Part shown: positions 1-6,389 of the stretch, piece by piece
How the letters are laid out: each line of letters begins with the position of its first letter
Numbering within the stretch: position 1 is the first letter of the stretch
Position numbers and translations under genes: made by a program
NCBI GenBank assembly: GCA_030635405.1
Contig: DAOVZA010000134.1
Span: forward strand, 1 to 6,389
Length of the DNA stretch: 6,389 nucleotides
DNA from: Desulfocapsa sp.
GTDB taxonomy: Bacteria > Desulfobacterota > Desulfobulbia > Desulfobulbales > Desulfocapsaceae
Reading direction: 5' to 3'
Notes under the pieces: generated by a model
What the model was told of the DNA's origin: nothing
The model's input: the letters and a program-made list of their open reading frames with translations, nothing else
The model's database searches: none

Positions 1-1316
1 GTATACGCGGTGGATTTCGTATGGATGGCGGGACTACCCGGGATGATTCATGGACTGTTCAGGGTGATCTGTATACGGAAGATGCTAATCAACTGGTTTC
101 TCCAAGCTATGAATTGACTCCACCCTATAAATCTGAAGCACCTGATAATTACGATGCCAGTGGTTGGAACATACTTGCAAGATGGGAGCATAAGTTCTCG
201 ACGGATAATTCCTGGACTCTTCAAAGCTACTTTGATTTTACAAACCGTGATGAATTATATATTGAACAAACTCATCAGATATTTGATGTGGATTTCCAAA
301 ATCAACTGCAACTAGGTGTACATCATGCCCTGATCTGGGGCCTGGGTTACCGAAATATATGGGATGAGGTGGACAACAGCTTTCAGCTCTTATTCACACC
401 AGATAGTATGACTCATGAGCTTTTTAGTGCTTTTATTCAGGATGAAATCATGCTCATGCCTGATCGCTTATGGTTCACTTTAGGGGCTAAAATTGAGCAT
501 AATGACTTTACCGGTTTTGAAGTACAGCCCAGTGGAAGAGTTCTTTTTAAACCAGAAGATAATCAGACTGTGTGGGCCGCAATATCAAGAGCTGTTCGAA
601 CTCCTTCCCGTGGTGAACGAGAGGCAAGAATTACAGTGGCGATGAATCCTTTTTTACCGCCCCCAGCACCAGTATTTTTATGGGGGAGTGATGAATATGA
701 GTCAGAGGAAATTCTTGCCTATGAGCTGGGTTATCGTATAGTACCCACGAGACAGCTTTCTTTCGATCTTACTCTATTTCATAACGAGTACGAAAATCTT
801 CGTTCAGCAACACCTGTGGTTCCGCCACCAACGTATACGATACAATTTGAGAACAAATCCTTTGGGTCAAGTTATGGCTTTGAACTAGCTGCTGACTGGA
901 AGCCTGAGAAATGGATAAGTTTTCAACTTGGTTATACCTATCTTGATTTTGATCTTGAAACAAACGATGGAGCTGGAATTGATTTAATAGTTGTCCATGA
1001 AGATTCCAGCCCGCAACATGAGGTTTCACTAAGATCCACCATTGAAATTGCTCATAACTGGCAAATGAATCTGTGGCTGCGCTATGTGGATCAATTTGCA
1101 GCTAGTGGTATTGAAGCGCTGATGTCCAATACTATGATTGATGAGTATGTCGCATTTGATGCCAATATTTCCTGGTATATAAAGGACAATGTCGAATTGA
1201 CTCTGGTTGGTCAAAATTTGTTCAGTTCCGGAAGGATGGAATTTATATCTGAATATCTGGCACCACTCACTGACATCGAACAGAGTATCTACGGGAAATT
1301 AACCTATAGTTTTTAA
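1..1316 (+). CDS. TonB-dependent outer-membrane receptor, C-terminal barrel (5' partial)
   Basis: The frame (codons from position 3) is open to the window's left edge, so the ATG at 21 is internal and this is a 5'-truncated gene with 437 visible codons. Family members are usually about 650-800 residues; the missing part would hold the signal peptide, TonB box and plug. What is visible is beta-barrel: alternating aromatic/polar strands separated by acidic loops, including the receptor-type stretches RGGFRMD at the left edge, QPSGRVLFKP, WAAISRAVRTPSRGE, YELGYR and LRYVDQF. It ends in YGKLTYSF, a terminal-Phe strand typical of BAM-assembled outer-membrane proteins. One putative surface loop is proline-rich (FLPPPAPVF). 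The role would be TonB-driven uptake or sensing of a large or scarce ligand; the substrate cannot be read. The next gene starts 26 nt later with no hairpin between, which suggests co-transcription with the signalling genes. Family assignment is firm; ligand is unknown. Confidence 0.9.
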   Translation, partial: IRGGFRMDGGTTRDDSWTVQGDLYTEDANQLVSPSYELTPPYKSEAPDNYDASGWNILARWEHKFSTDNSWTLQSYFDFTNRDELYIEQTHQIFDVDFQNQLQLGVHHALIWGLGYRNIWDEVDNSFQLLFTPDSMTHELFSAFIQDEIMLMPDRLWFTLGAKIEHNDFTGFEVQPSGRVLFKPEDNQTVWAAISRAVRTPSRGEREARITVAMNPFLPPPAPVFLWGSDEYESEEILAYELGYRIVPTRQLSFDLTLFHNEYENLRSATPVVPPPTYTIQFENKSFGSSYGFELAADWKPEKWISFQLGYTYLDFDLETNDGAGIDLIVVHEDSSPQHEVSLRSTIEIAHNWQMNLWLRYVDQFAASGIEALMSNTMIDEYVAFDANISWYIKDNVELTLVGQNLFSSGRMEFISEYLAPLTDIEQSIYGKLTYSF

Positions 1317-1342
1317 GACAGGATAAAAATTAATACAACACA

Positions 1343-1897
1343 ATGACACGAAAGGCCCTCCTCATATTTATTCTTCTTTTTACAGCATGGACTTGTGCGC
1401 TCCCGGTATCTGTTGCCGGAGCGCAGGAGACTGATGCTACTGTGGAATATAAAATCAAGGCTGCCTTTCTTTTGAATTTCGCCAAATTTATTCATTGGCC
1501 AGAAAATTCTTTTAGCGGAGATAAGCAATTCTTTAAAATTTGCGTGTTGGGTGAGAATCCATTTGGTTCAGCACTAACGGCCATTGAATCACGGACTGTG
1601 GGTAATAGAAGAATTGACCTGCGTTATATCGATGATGTGCAGCAGGCTGAAGATTGTCATCTGCTCTTTGTCAGTGCCTCTGAAAAAGATATTCTGACAA
1701 ATATTTATAAGAGTCTGGCTGATAGAACTATAATTATGGTCAGCGATGTAGAAGGGTTTGCCAGTGCTGGAGGAGTGGTTGAGTTTGTCACAAAAGAAAA
1801 CAAACTTACTTTTATAATTAATTTGAAACGAGCTCGTGAACAGGGACTAGAAATTCACTCTGCTCTTTTAAACCTGGCTGCAGAAGTCATACAATAG
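1343..1897 (+). CDS. YfiR/DUF4154-family periplasmic protein
   Basis: A 184-residue protein with a Sec signal peptide: K4, a hydrophobic stretch at about 5-20, and likely cleavage after AGA at residues 25-27. The mature N-terminus carries the family hallmark, a Lys-Ala-Ala-Phe-Leu run followed by [10 protein letters not shown] (residues 45-54). Further on are a [11 protein letters not shown] strand-loop, a DCHLLFVS strand (104-111), an IIMVSD strand (130-135) and GGVVEF (143-148), ending in a helix that matches the family's usual end. Length is normal for YfiR (about 180-190). In Pseudomonas, YfiR is a periplasmic repressor that binds the sensor domain of the diguanylate cyclase YfiN. Here the next gene, 4 nt downstream, encodes a kinase with a similar periplasmic domain, so a partner role is a reasonable inference. 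The mature protein has two cysteines, C67 and C105, which may match the first YfiR disulfide; the second pair is absent. The ribosome site is weak: AGGA at 1320-1323 is 19 nt from the ATG, yet this start gives a clean signal peptide. Confidence 0.88.
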   Translation: MTRKALLIFILLFTAWTCALPVSVAGAQETDATVEYKIKAAFLLNFAKFIHWPENSFSGDKQFFKICVLGENPFGSALTAIESRTVGNRRIDLRYIDDVQQAEDCHLLFVSASEKDILTNIYKSLADRTIIMVSDVEGFASAGGVVEFVTKENKLTFIINLKRAREQGLEIHSALLNLAAEVIQ

Positions 1898-1901
1898 GCT
1901 T

Positions 1902-3902
1902 ATGAAAAACTGGTTTAAGCAACTACCCATCAGGCATAAACTCAATACCATTATCCTATTGGTTTGCAGTCTGGCTTTTCTGTTTACTTCTGTTCTCTCT
2001 TTTGTAACGCAGCAGTATCTTAATAAAAAACAGTTACAAGGAGAATTGCAGACTCTTTCCAGTGTGATAGCCGAAAATAGCCGAGCTGGGTTGGCTTTCC
2101 AGGATAAAAAAACTCTGAATACCATTCTTGCATCTCTGTCAGCTAAGAAATCCATCATTCATGCAGGCATCTATTCCATGGATAATGAACTGTTTGCTGA
2201 GTACACATGCTCGAAATTCAGTGAAAGTGTTCCTTTTGATTTGTCTTTTGATGACCCAGGTTCTCGTCTTTTTCTAGTGCAGAACGATCATGTTGATGTC
2301 CGGGAGCCGATTGTTTTGGATAATGAACAGATCGGTACTCTTTTCATTCAGATGAGTCTTATTGAGACACGTCGGGATCTGTTTCTGGTTGGTGTGGGAA
2401 TGACTGGGATTATGATACTCAGTCTGTTAGTAGCAATGCTGTTGTCTTCCCGGTTCTTGAAGGTAGTTGCCTCTCCTCTTATTTCGCTTTCCAATGGAAT
2501 GAAGGAAGTGTCAAAAAACAAACAGTACGACCTTCGAATCCCTGTAAACAGTGATGATGAGCTTGGTCTCCTGGCCTCTGGTTTTAATAATATGTTGGAT
2601 CAAATTCAGGAACGTGATGAGCACCTTGAAGAAACTGTGGCCAAACGTACAAAGGATCTGCTGCAGGCTAAAGAGGCTGCTGAGGCAGCCAGCAGGGCTA
2701 AAAGTGAATTTCTCGCTAACATGAGTCATGAAATTCGAACTCCAATGAGCGGGGTACTTGGAGTCACTGACCTGTTGCTGCAAACTGATCTCCCTGACAA
2801 ACAACGTGAGTTTGCCAAAACTATTCGCTCCTCAGGAAAAAACCTGCTCTATATCATCAATGATATACTGGATTTTTCAAAGATTGAGGCAGGGAAGATG
2901 AAGATTGAAAATATTAACTTTGATCTCCGGGAACTCATCGATGGAATTTACGATCTGTTTTCCAATAAAGCCAATGAAAAAGGATTAACACTGGTGAGTC
3001 AGGTTCAGGAAGACCTGTCGGAAAGTTTTTATGGCGACCCGGTTCGGCTACGTCAGATCCTTACCAATCTAATTGGGAATGCTATTAAGTTTACTGCTCA
3101 GGGTAAAGTTCTTCTCAATGTCAAACGTGAAGAACAAAAAGGGGAAATATGTTTTCTGCGTTTTGAAATATGTGATACTGGAATTGGAATTCCAACTGGC
3201 CAACTAGAGGGAATTTTTGATACTTTTAGCCAGGGAGATAGCAGCACAACAAGGCAATATGGTGGCACTGGACTTGGTTTGACCATATCACGTCAGTTGG
3301 TTGGATTGATGAATGGTCACATAAAGGTAACAAGTAAGGAAGAAAGTGGTACCTGCTTCATGTTTACCGTCGGACTCAAGATCTCACTGGATCATAAAAC
3401 CGTTCAGTTTGATTATAAAGAAAGGCAAGGGGGGATCGTATCAGAAGTCAGTCAGTTTGATTGCCTGGTTCTTCTTGTTGAGGACAATATCACTAATCAG
3501 ATTGTTGCTGAGGGAATGCTGGAATTGTTTGGGTGTGAAATTGATCTTGCAGTAAATGGAAGGGAGGCAGTTCAGATGGTTAAGGAACAAAAATATGATC
3601 TAATTCTTATGGATTGTCAGATGCCGGAGCTTGATGGCTACAGTGCAACTGAAGAAATACGCGTGTTTGAAAATCTTACAGGAGCTGTTCATACTCCAAT
3701 AGTTGCTCTGACTGCTCATGCAATGAATGGCGATCGGGAGCGTTGTATTTCTGTTGGAATGGATGACTATCTCAGCAAACCCTTGCGTCAGTATCAACTT
3801 GAGTCTGTTCTTAAACAATGGTTTTCCGATTCAAATGTGAACACTGGGCGGGCCACTAAGGCTAAAGTCATAAATGAAGATGAAAAAACAGATACAGTTT
3901 AG
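1902..3902 (+). CDS. CHASE8-HAMP hybrid sensor histidine kinase with receiver
   Basis: A 666-residue inner-membrane hybrid kinase. Order: TM1 about 14-37; a periplasmic CHASE8-like domain about 38-158 (pattern around [13 protein letters not shown] at 58-70, then IHAGIY at 86-91); TM2 about 160-183; HAMP about 184-237; a coiled-coil linker to about 268; HisKA with H-box SHEIRTPM and phosphoacceptor H276; HATPase_c with N-box N389/N393, G1 DTGIGI at 425-430 and G2 GGTGLGL at 454-460; receiver 521-640 with E527/D528, phosphoacceptor D571, T604 and K626. All catalytic residues are present. There is no HPt; the last 25 residues are a polar tail. CHASE8 is also the periplasmic domain of YfiN, and the gene follows a YfiR-like gene by 4 nt with probable translational coupling (no strong ribosome site of its own). 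Inference: the YfiR-like protein gates this kinase, and its receiver needs an external HPt, available in the next gene. The start places TM1 as expected for the family. Confidence 0.93.
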   Translation: MKNWFKQLPIRHKLNTIILLVCSLAFLFTSVLSFVTQQYLNKKQLQGELQTLSSVIAENSRAGLAFQDKKTLNTILASLSAKKSIIHAGIYSMDNELFAEYTCSKFSESVPFDLSFDDPGSRLFLVQNDHVDVREPIVLDNEQIGTLFIQMSLIETRRDLFLVGVGMTGIMILSLLVAMLLSSRFLKVVASPLISLSNGMKEVSKNKQYDLRIPVNSDDELGLLASGFNNMLDQIQERDEHLEETVAKRTKDLLQAKEAAEAASRAKSEFLANMSHEIRTPMSGVLGVTDLLLQTDLPDKQREFAKTIRSSGKNLLYIINDILDFSKIEAGKMKIENINFDLRELIDGIYDLFSNKANEKGLTLVSQVQEDLSESFYGDPVRLRQILTNLIGNAIKFTAQGKVLLNVKREEQKGEICFLRFEICDTGIGIPTGQLEGIFDTFSQGDSSTTRQYGGTGLGLTISRQLVGLMNGHIKVTSKEESGTCFMFTVGLKISLDHKTVQFDYKERQGGIVSEVSQFDCLVLLVEDNITNQIVAEGMLELFGCEIDLAVNGREAVQMVKEQKYDLILMDCQMPELDGYSATEEIRVFENLTGAVHTPIVALTAHAMNGDRERCISVGMDDYLSKPLRQYQLESVLKQWFSDSNVNTGRATKAKVINEDEKTDTV

Positions 3903-3969
3903 TTTGTATCTTAACGAAATAGGGAATTTCTTTTTAGTAGAAAAATGACCGTCACAAAGACCCCATACT

Positions 3970-6180
3970 ATGCCTAGTGTAATCGCCTTTTTTGGAAAGA
4001 ATTTCAATATCATTGAGAAATGGTTGCTTGCTACCAGTACCGCAGAGGATGATACTGAAAGAAAGGTTGGCTTAATGAAAACCATTGCCTTGATTGCTGT
4101 TGTTTTTCTTGTTTTTCTGGGATCATCAGCATTTGTTCAAGGTGAGGTAGTACTTTGTATTGCTGATTTGTTAGTAGCCTCACTTCTGACAATTATTCTT
4201 TTTGTTCTTCGTATAAAAAAATATATCAATCATTGTCTTTTCCTAGGGGTTGGGATTGTGTATTGTCTTTTTCTTTACCTCTTTATCAGTGGTGGGTTAG
4301 CTGAAACTGGCTTTCTCTGGAGTTTTACTTTACCCCTGTTTACTTTTTTCCTACTCGGTAGCAGGCGTGGGTTTCTTGTTTCTCTTAGCTTCCTCTTGAT
4401 GTGTATCACCGTCATAATTGTTGATATTAATACATCATTTATCAACCTCTACGGTAAAGCCTTCTCCCTGCGTTTTATCGCTTCGCTCTCTTTGCTCACT
4501 CTTTTGACTTTCATGTATGAAAAATTCAGGGAAGGTTCACAACACGCTCTGTTAGAGGCAAAAAAAGTTGCGGAAGAGGCAAATCAGGCCAAAAGTGAAT
4601 TTCTGGCTAATATGAGCCATGAAATTCGTACTCCGATGAATGGCGTTTTGGGGATGAGTCAACTGCTGCAGCATACAAATCTAAATGCTGTGCAGCAGGG
4701 ATATCTGAAAAGCATCAGGGTATCGGGAGAATCACTCCTTGCCATAATCAACAGCATTCTTGATTATTCAAAAATAGGAGCTGGCCAGTTGGACCTGGAG
4801 AGTATTCCTTTTAATTTACGGCAATTGATTGAAGAAGTGGTACAGATGCTTACTGCATATGTCGATATTAAAGAAATTGATATAACAATTGATATTCCGG
4901 ACAACACTATTCTTGATCTGAATGGTGACCCGACACGATTGCGACAAATCTTAACCAACCTTATTCATAATGCGATCAAAGTCACCGAAAAAGGTGAGGT
5001 TATCGTTTGTGCTTCAACTGTTAAGAAAGATAGTGGTCACGTGATGCTGCATGTATCGGTTAAAGATACTGGAATTGGAATCACTCCAGAGGCTCTGCGG
5101 CAACTTTTTAGACCCTTTTCTCAAGCTGATGGCTCCACAACTCGAAATTATGGAGGCACAGGACTTGGTCTGGCAATCTCAAGTGACCTGGTTTCCTGGA
5201 TGAAAGGTGAGTTGCATTGTAAGAGTGAGCTTGGAAAGGGATCACATTTCTTTTTTACTATTTGTCTTGAAATTGGTCAATTAGTGGAAAATAAAGAAAA
5301 AGTACCTGCTTCTGTCATGGGTAGAGACTTTTTGGCAGAAGATACCCAGCAATTTAATTTCTGTGTTCTTGTGGCCGAAGACAATGAAACCAATCAGGAA
5401 GTGGCTGTTAGGATGCTCGAAAAATTGGGCTGCAAAGTAACTCTTGTCGTGGATGGTTTGGAAGCAGTTGAGGCAGTTGCTGAAAAGTCCTTTGATGCTG
5501 TTTTTATGGACTGCCAGATGCCAGTAATGGATGGGTATCAGGCAACTGCAGCAATTCGGATAAGAGAAGCAAAGAAAGATGGCGTGAAACATATTCCTAT
5601 CATAGCATTAACTGCCAATGCTCTTGAAGGAGACAGAGAAAAGTGCCTTGCTGCTGGTATGGATAATTACATTAGTAAGCCTTTTAAACAAGAGGAGATA
5701 GTGAGGGTTTTTGAACGTTTGCTACATGGGGAAAAAACGTTTGAATCGACAGGAAATATTTCCATGGAACACGAAAAGAACCAATCCTTGCTTGGAGAAA
5801 ACATGGATCTTGAAAAAGAAAGTACTGCTTCGGTGATCGACCAAAATGCCCTAAGTGCATTACGGAATTTGCAAATGCCAGGTAAGCCTGATATTCTAAA
5901 AAGAGTGATCAATGCCTATCTTTCCAGCACTGCGCCTCTTATTGAAACACTGAAAGAGGCTCAACCCGTAGAAGACATTGAAGAGGTACAGAATTCAGCC
6001 CACACTCTTAAGTCAAGCAGTGCTAACGTGGGTGCGATGAAACTCTCTGAATTATGTAAATGTCTTGAAATGAATTGCCGAAACAATACATTGGATGACG
6101 TCATACCATTAATTTCATCAATAGAATCTGAATTTATTTTGGTTAATGAAGCTTTGAAAAAGGAACTCCATTTATCATGA
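3970..6180 (+). CDS. Six-TM hybrid histidine kinase with receiver and C-terminal HPt
   Basis: A 736-residue inner-membrane hybrid kinase. A short cytoplasmic N-terminus (1-35) precedes about six membrane helices (roughly 36-55, 58-80, 86-107, 113-130, 133-151, 165-183) with short loops, including [12 protein letters not shown] and the LLGSRRG turn. This multi-helix input domain occurs in various kinases and diguanylate cyclases; its ligand is not known to me. A linker leads to HisKA (phosphoacceptor H217), HATPase_c (N330/N334, DTGIGI at 366-371, GGTGLGL at 395-401), receiver (E470/D471, D514, T548, K570), an acidic linker about 587-620, and an HPt domain about 622-732 with AHTLKSSS and H678. 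All phosphotransfer residues are present, so it can carry a full His-Asp-His relay and deliver phosphate to the regulator whose ATG overlaps its stop. Two departures from common motifs are V338 in NAIKVT (usually F) and G270 in SKIGAG (usually E). The first in-frame ATG (3970) was chosen; an ATG at 4075 has a better ribosome site but would remove the DDTERK segment before helix 1. Confidence 0.93.
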   Translation: MPSVIAFFGKNFNIIEKWLLATSTAEDDTERKVGLMKTIALIAVVFLVFLGSSAFVQGEVVLCIADLLVASLLTIILFVLRIKKYINHCLFLGVGIVYCLFLYLFISGGLAETGFLWSFTLPLFTFFLLGSRRGFLVSLSFLLMCITVIIVDINTSFINLYGKAFSLRFIASLSLLTLLTFMYEKFREGSQHALLEAKKVAEEANQAKSEFLANMSHEIRTPMNGVLGMSQLLQHTNLNAVQQGYLKSIRVSGESLLAIINSILDYSKIGAGQLDLESIPFNLRQLIEEVVQMLTAYVDIKEIDITIDIPDNTILDLNGDPTRLRQILTNLIHNAIKVTEKGEVIVCASTVKKDSGHVMLHVSVKDTGIGITPEALRQLFRPFSQADGSTTRNYGGTGLGLAISSDLVSWMKGELHCKSELGKGSHFFFTICLEIGQLVENKEKVPASVMGRDFLAEDTQQFNFCVLVAEDNETNQEVAVRMLEKLGCKVTLVVDGLEAVEAVAEKSFDAVFMDCQMPVMDGYQATAAIRIREAKKDGVKHIPIIALTANALEGDREKCLAAGMDNYISKPFKQEEIVRVFERLLHGEKTFESTGNISMEHEKNQSLLGENMDLEKESTASVIDQNALSALRNLQMPGKPDILKRVINAYLSSTAPLIETLKEAQPVEDIEEVQNSAHTLKSSSANVGAMKLSELCKCLEMNCRNNTLDDVIPLISSIESEFILVNEALKKELHLS
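4062..4077 (+). promoter_or_regulatory. Possible ribosome site and alternative start for the second kinase
   Basis: AAAGG at 4062-4066 lies 8 nt before an in-frame ATG at 4075-4077, a better arrangement than the AAAGA at 3956-3960 before the ATG at 3970. Starting here would give a 701-residue kinase beginning directly at the first membrane helix. I favour the upstream start because the segment it adds (charged DDTERK just before the helix) looks like the usual cytoplasmic lead-in of such proteins, but the sequence alone does not settle it. Confidence 0.25.
6160..6180 (+). promoter_or_regulatory. Ribosome site and ATGA stop-start overlap
   Basis: An AAGGAA sequence at 6160-6165 lies 11 nt before the ATG at 6177, inside the end of the second kinase gene. 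That ATG shares bases with the kinase stop (TGA at 6178-6180). This ATGA overlap points to translational coupling, so the kinase with HPt and the response regulator are probably made together. Confidence 0.7.
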
Positions 6181-6389
6181 AATCTTTTTCCTTCCATAGA
6201 GATACACCTCTGGTAATGATTGTTGACGATGAATTGTCGTTACGACTTACCATGAGTGCGGCCCTTGCAAAGATGGGTTTTGAGGTGATCGAAGCAGAGA
6301 ATGGTCGAGAGGCTCTCACTCTTTTTGAAGCAAACAGGCCTGATCTTGTCTTGCTCGATGTTTTGATGCCGGAAATGGATGGCTTTGAA
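6177..6389 (+). CDS. Response regulator receiver domain, 3' partial
   Basis: The frame is open to the window's right edge: 71 visible codons of a CheY-like receiver. After a 10-residue lead the domain starts with LVMIVDDE (acidic pair D17/D18), continues with helix 1 ([15 protein letters not shown]), the [12 protein letters not shown] segment, and [15 protein letters not shown] with phosphoacceptor D61. The conserved Thr/Ser and Lys and any output domain lie beyond the window. The ATG overlaps the stop of the hybrid kinase with an HPt domain, which makes this the likely terminal phosphate acceptor of the relay. This receiver type is often followed by GGDEF or GGDEF-EAL, but it could equally be a stand-alone receiver or carry another output; the visible sequence cannot decide. 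Confidence 0.92.
   Translation, partial: MKSFSFHRDTPLVMIVDDELSLRLTMSAALAKMGFEVIEAENGREALTLFEANRPDLVLLDVLMPEMDGFE

Noticed and set aside
769..1214. Minus-strand frames opposite the receptor gene
   Set aside because: They are antisense to a well-supported barrel-coding frame, have no recognisable domain and no ribosome site that I could see.
21..1316. ATG at 21 as the true start of a complete small outer-membrane protein
   Set aside because: The frame is open to the window edge with receptor-like residues before the ATG, there is no signal peptide after it, and barrel strands begin at once, so the gene is truncated by the window.
1868..2158. Minus-strand frame of 96 codons across the YfiR-like/kinase junction
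   Set aside because: It lies opposite two solid genes and its translation resembles no family I know.
3916..3935. Rho-independent terminator after the first hybrid kinase
   Set aside because: The stem is only 5 bp with four A-T pairs and the T run is short, too unstable for a convincing terminator; the downstream gene continues the same pathway on the same strand.
3945..3977. Leader peptide of 10 codons before the second kinase
   Set aside because: No ribosome site before its ATG, no run of regulatory codons, and too short to distinguish from chance.
2697..4650. Near-identical DNA around the two H-boxes (2697-2752 and 4588-4643) as a duplicated repeat
   Set aside because: The similarity follows the conserved HisKA protein motif, with many third-base differences, and the input domains are unrelated; ordinary family homology explains it better than a recent duplication.
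5281..6197. Minus-strand frames of 78-103 codons opposite the receiver and HPt parts of the second kinase
   Set aside because: Compositionally they read as antisense of the kinase and show no domain features.

Overview
The window holds part of one co-directional (+ strand) signalling cluster. The spacing is operon-like: 26 nt between genes 1 and 2, 4 nt between 2 and 3, 67 nt between 3 and 4, and an ATGA overlap between 4 and 5. The organism is a Gram-negative bacterium, because there is an outer-membrane TonB-dependent receptor and a secreted periplasmic protein. The moderately AT-rich composition and the gene set (receptor, YfiR-like protein, several hybrid kinases) would fit Desulfobacterota or a gammaproteobacterium. 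This taxonomic guess is weak and rests on gene style only.

Layout: (1) positions 1-1316, the C-terminal beta-barrel part of a TonB-dependent receptor whose signal peptide and plug lie upstream of the window. (2) 1343-1897, a secreted YfiR/DUF4154-family protein. (3) 1902-3902, a membrane hybrid histidine kinase with a CHASE8-like periplasmic domain, HAMP, HisKA, HATPase and a receiver (REC). (4) 3970-6180, a second hybrid kinase with a six-helix membrane domain, HisKA, HATPase, REC and a C-terminal HPt domain. (5) 6177 to the window end, the start of a response regulator whose receiver is cut at residue 71. No RNA gene, mobile element, CRISPR array or convincing terminator was seen. No gene-free stretch exceeds 67 bases.

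How the parts may work together (inference): in Pseudomonas, periplasmic YfiR restrains the CHASE8-containing diguanylate cyclase YfiN. Here a YfiR-like protein sits 4 nt before a protein with the same kind of periplasmic domain, but its cytoplasmic output is a histidine kinase-receiver instead of GGDEF. The second kinase has the only HPt domain in the visible genes, so it could collect phosphate from both receivers and pass it to the response regulator encoded immediately after it. The receptor would supply an outer-membrane input or uptake step. The cluster therefore looks like an outer membrane to periplasm to inner membrane to phosphorelay chain. Its ligand and its final output (the effector domain of gene 5) lie outside what can be read here.
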